A stretch of 7,339 nucleotides of DNA from JBBARC01 sp040400005. Its GTDB lineage: Bacteria; Pseudomonadota; Alphaproteobacteria; Acetobacterales; Acetobacteraceae. The notes under the pieces were generated by a model that was given only the letters and a program-made list of their open reading frames with translations, was not told where the DNA came from and made no database searches. The stretch is taken from positions 1 to 7,339 of the forward strand of contig JBBARC010000075.1 of NCBI GenBank assembly GCA_040400005.1, given 5' to 3'. Position numbers and translations under genes: made by a program. Numbering within the stretch: the first letter of the stretch is position 1; every line of letters starts with the position of its first letter. Of this stretch, positions 5,473 to 7,339 are shown piece after piece.

Positions 5473-6584
5473 TCAGCATCCGCGCATCCGTCTCGCCCGG
5501 CGAAGTGCGGGTGGCGTTATGCGATGGCGGAGCCTTGCAGGATTATGCCCTGTGGCACCCCGGCCGCCCCGATGGCGTGGGTGATATTTTTCGCGCCCGG
5601 ATCAGCAAAGTGGTGCCCGCCATGGCCGGCGCGTTTGTGCTGCTGCCCGATGGCGCCCAGGGTTTTTTGCCCGACCAGCGCGACACCAAAATTTTAAGCG
5701 AAGGCGAGCACGCAGTGCTGCGCATCACCCGCGCGCCGCAAGGCGGCAAGGGCGCCAGGCTTGCGCGTTGCCCCGCGGCGCTAGTGCCGGCCGAGGCCAA
5801 TGCCGGCAAAATCCGCCTGCTGGCCCGCGGCGCCGGGCCGCTACTCGACATCGCCGCCTTACACCCGGTGCTGCCGATTTTTATCGATAATGCGGCCATG
5901 CTGGCCCAGCTGCGCCCCATTTTAGGTGACCGGATAAGTTTAGTGGCGCACGCGTTCGATGAAGCGCTGGAGACCGAGATCGACGCCCTGCAAAGCCCGT
6001 TTATGGCCCTGCCGGGCGGTTTACGCGCCCAGGTGTCGATCACCCCGGCGCTGACCGCGATCGACGTTGATCTCGCCGCCGGCACCGCCGCCATGGGCGA
6101 TAAAACCCAAACCCATCTGGCCGCCAACCGCGCGGCTTTGCCCGAAATCGCCCGCCAGATCCGCCTGCGCAATTTAAGCGGCGCCATTTTTATTGATTTC
6201 GCCGGCCTGCCAGTGCGGGCGCGGGCATCGCTTGAACCGTTGCTGGCCGAGTCGCTGGCCAGCGACCCGCTAAAACCCCGCCTGCTCGGGTTTACCCGGC
6301 TGGGCATGGCCGAAATTGTGCGCCCGCGGAGCCATCCGCCGCTGGCCGAGTTGCTGGCCGGCCCCCACGCGGCGGCAATAGCCGCCCTGCGCCGCGCCGC
6401 CGGGGAGCTTCGCGCGACCCCCACGCGCAAAATAATTTTTCGCGCCGCCGCCGATGTGACAACCGCTTTGCACAGCGATACGGCGGCTTGGCAGGCGTTA
6501 ACCCAGTGTGCGGCCCATCCGCCGCAGCAGGTAACCGACGCAGCACTCCCCCCCGGCACCATTTTTATTGAGACCGCACCATGA
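5469..6584 (+). CDS. Short RNase E/G-family protein lacking the Zn-link
   Basis: This 371-residue protein belongs to the RNase E/G family of single-strand endoribonucleases acting in RNA processing and decay. The N-terminus (SVSPGEVRVALCDGGALQDY, then GVGDIFRARISKVVPAMAGAFV) matches the RNase G opening and S1-like region. The DNase I-like catalytic region is clear: ALTAIDVDLA (194-203), PEIARQIRLRNLSGAIFIDF (225-244) and the GFTRLGMAEIVRPR block (274-287). D243 and D266 align with the two Mg-binding aspartates of E. coli RNase E (D303, D346). Compared with RNase E/G, the segment between S1 and the catalytic region is about 100 residues shorter, with no recognisable GLIVRT 5'-sensor motif, and the CPxCxG Zn-link that holds the tetramer together is absent. 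It may be a monomer with altered 5'-end sensing. GTG 5469 is the start, overlapping the maf stop; an in-frame ATG at 5325 would overlap maf by 148 bp. Its stop overlaps the yacG ATG by four bases (ATGA). Confidence 0.88.
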   Translation: MISIRASVSPGEVRVALCDGGALQDYALWHPGRPDGVGDIFRARISKVVPAMAGAFVLLPDGAQGFLPDQRDTKILSEGEHAVLRITRAPQGGKGARLARCPAALVPAEANAGKIRLLARGAGPLLDIAALHPVLPIFIDNAAMLAQLRPILGDRISLVAHAFDEALETEIDALQSPFMALPGGLRAQVSITPALTAIDVDLAAGTAAMGDKTQTHLAANRAALPEIARQIRLRNLSGAIFIDFAGLPVRARASLEPLLAESLASDPLKPRLLGFTRLGMAEIVRPRSHPPLAELLAGPHAAAIAALRRAAGELRATPTRKIIFRAAADVTTALHSDTAAWQALTQCAAHPPQQVTDAALPPGTIFIETAP

Positions 6585-6784
6585 ATACCCCTGGAACACC
6601 CCTGGGCAAATGCCCAATCTGCCGGCGCCCGGTGGAGACCGACAGCAAGCCGTTTTGTTCGCCACGCTGCGCCGAGATCGACCTCGGCCGCTGGTTTAAC
6701 GGGGCCTATGTTGTGCCAACGCATGAGGCACCAGGGACAGATGGCGCGACAGATGGGGTTGATCCCGACGACGCGAACGGCTAA
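6581..6784 (+). CDS. yacG: DNA gyrase inhibitor YacG, zinc protein
   Basis: YacG is a small zinc-binding protein that binds GyrB and inhibits DNA gyrase in E. coli. The 67-residue product has the family signature: KCPICRRP with C11 and C14, then FCSPRCAEIDLGRWFNGAY with C26 and C30, giving a four-cysteine zinc site. The C-terminal third (about 48-67) is acidic and Gly/Asp-rich and probably disordered; family members vary here. The ATG overlaps the stop of the RNase E/G-like gene (ATGA), suggesting coupled translation. The tRNA-Phe gene begins 19 bp after the stop, probably on the same transcript. Confidence 0.94.
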   Translation: MNTPGTPLGKCPICRRPVETDSKPFCSPRCAEIDLGRWFNGAYVVPTHEAPGTDGATDGVDPDDANG

Positions 6785-6803
6785 CCGTCCGCGCTCCGAC
6801 GGC

Positions 6804-6879
6804 GCCCAGGTAGCTCAGTTGGTAGAGCATGCGACTGAAAATTGCAGTGTCGGTGGTTCGATTCCACTCCTGGGCACCA
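6804..6879 (+). tRNA. tRNA-Phe (GAA)
   Basis: A complete cloverleaf of 76 nt. The acceptor GCCCAGG (6804-6810) pairs with CCTGGGC (6869-6875), followed by discriminator A and an encoded CCA (6877-6879). The D arm is GCTC/GAGC, the anticodon arm TGCGA/TTGCA has loop CTGAAAA, so the anticodon is GAA at 6837-6839, and the T arm GGTGG/CCACT has loop TTCGATT. It decodes UUC and UUU. It lies 19 bp after yacG with no terminator or promoter seen between them. The gene 3' end is a classic integration site for tyrosine-recombinase elements. Confidence 0.98.
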
Positions 6880-7237
6880 TCGGATCAAGGGGTTAGCGGT
6901 TTCTACCAACAAATACACACCCCCCTCTCACAAATACACTTTTCCCAGATCGCAGTGGCTAAAGGGATTTTATGGGAAGGCTCACCCCTACCGTCATCAC
7001 CATAGGGAAACGGCGGAAAAATCCCCCGATAAGGTTTGGGCACAGCGCCCCAAAAGCAGCTCTAGGGACTGACCATCAAGCCGCACGTTTAAAATGTAGG
7101 AACGGGGATGCACCCCGATACCCAGCATGGACCAGCCCGCCCACTGCCCCGCAAGACCACGGCATAGCCCGCACGGTCGGCAAGGCGATGGTTTGATAAG
7201 GAAGCGGTTCTACCCCCTCAGGGACCACCAACGGGGT
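6880..7237. other. Gene-poor region after tRNA-Phe
   Basis: I see no supportable gene. An open frame at 6972-7196 has an AGGGA four bases before its ATG, but its 74-residue product resembles nothing known and has no coding-like composition. Small inverted repeats are present (for example CGGGG/CCCCG at 7103-7117), and GC content looks lower than in the housekeeping block. No intrinsic terminator with a T-run follows the tRNA. Confidence 0.45.
6909..6939. repeat. 10-bp direct repeat 30 bp past the tRNA, 21-bp spacing
   Basis: ACAAATACAC occurs at 6909-6918 and again at 6930-6939, 21 bp apart, which is about two helical turns, on a C/A-rich strand unlike the surroundings. Such paired short repeats next to a tRNA 3' end resemble arm-type sites of tyrosine integrases. 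The repeat is seen; the integrase role is inference, as no integrase gene is in the window. Confidence 0.35.
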
Positions 7238-7339
7238 TCATGTCACCGCACGATTGGGTGATATCGTCGGCAGCCCCTGCACCAGTGTAAAACAGCGTGC
7301 AAAACTTTCCAGATTCCGGGGGTAAACAGCGTCCAATAG
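7238..7339 (-). CDS. Possible 3' end of an unknown minus-strand gene (partial)
   Basis: Reading leftwards from the window end, one frame is open for 33 codons to a TGA (plus coordinates 7238-7240), giving a product beginning LLDAVYPRNLESFARCFT and ending SPNRAVT. Amino-acid composition is protein-like, but codon third positions are not strongly G/C as in the neighbours, and 33 codons can be open by chance. The same frame stays open after the TGA for another 50 or so codons, which weakens the case. I do not recognise it. Confidence 0.2.
   Translation of the reverse strand, partial: LLDAVYPRNLESFARCFTLVQGLPTISPNRAVT

Noticed and set aside
5543..6724. 393-codon minus-strand open frame
   Set aside because: It lies antisense to the RNase E/G-like gene and yacG, both clear by homology; its Ser/Arg/Ala-rich product matches no family I know.
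6972..7196. 74-codon plus-strand frame after the tRNA
   Set aside because: A weak AGGGA precedes its ATG, but the product has no motif, no coding-like codon bias and a basic, low-order composition.

Overview
The window looks like a chromosomal segment of a GC-rich alphaproteobacterium. The family style of the proteins and the order infA - maf - RNase E/G-like - yacG - tRNA-Phe point to Rhodospirillales/Acetobacteraceae; this placement is inference, not a search result. It joins a conserved housekeeping block (about 3168-6879) to two accessory flanks (1-3011 and 6880-7339). A 100-N scaffold gap lies at 1239-1338.

Left flank. Positions 7-50 hold two tandem 22-bp repeats that may be the end of an insertion sequence. 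No convincing gene is seen from 51 to about 460. An AT-rich island at 430-520 carries a perfect 12-bp inverted repeat around a good sigma70-like promoter. Next comes an unrecognised hypothetical protein (ATG at 627, stop at 1205) whose coding signal extends upstream of its first usual start codon. It is followed by a GC-rich hairpin and a 14-bp tandem repeat array broken by the assembly gap. On the minus strand (3011-1515) lies a cysteine-free, secreted-looking beta-repeat protein with autotransporter-type passenger repeats but no beta-barrel, closed by a clear intrinsic terminator.

Core. xseA (exonuclease VII large subunit) is divergent from the beta-repeat gene. After a 137-bp gap, infA (IF-1), maf (nucleotide pyrophosphatase), a short RNase E/G-family protein and yacG follow head to tail. 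The gaps are 11 bp, then two 4-base stop/start overlaps. tRNA-Phe(GAA) starts 19 bp after yacG. The block links translation initiation, nucleotide-pool cleaning, RNA processing, gyrase inhibition and a tRNA in one probable transcription unit.

Right flank. The 460 bp after tRNA-Phe have no convincing gene. They hold a 10-bp direct repeat at 21-bp spacing 30 bp past the tRNA, small hairpins, and perhaps the 3' end of a minus-strand ORF running off the window. A tRNA 3' end followed by gene-poor sequence is the usual look of a genomic-island junction, but no integrase is visible.

No CRISPR array, toxin-antitoxin pair, phage gene or recognisable defence system was found. The most interesting items are the reduced RNase E/G protein, the promoter/operator palindrome with the missing start codon, the 14-bp array at the gap, and the barrel-less beta-repeat protein.
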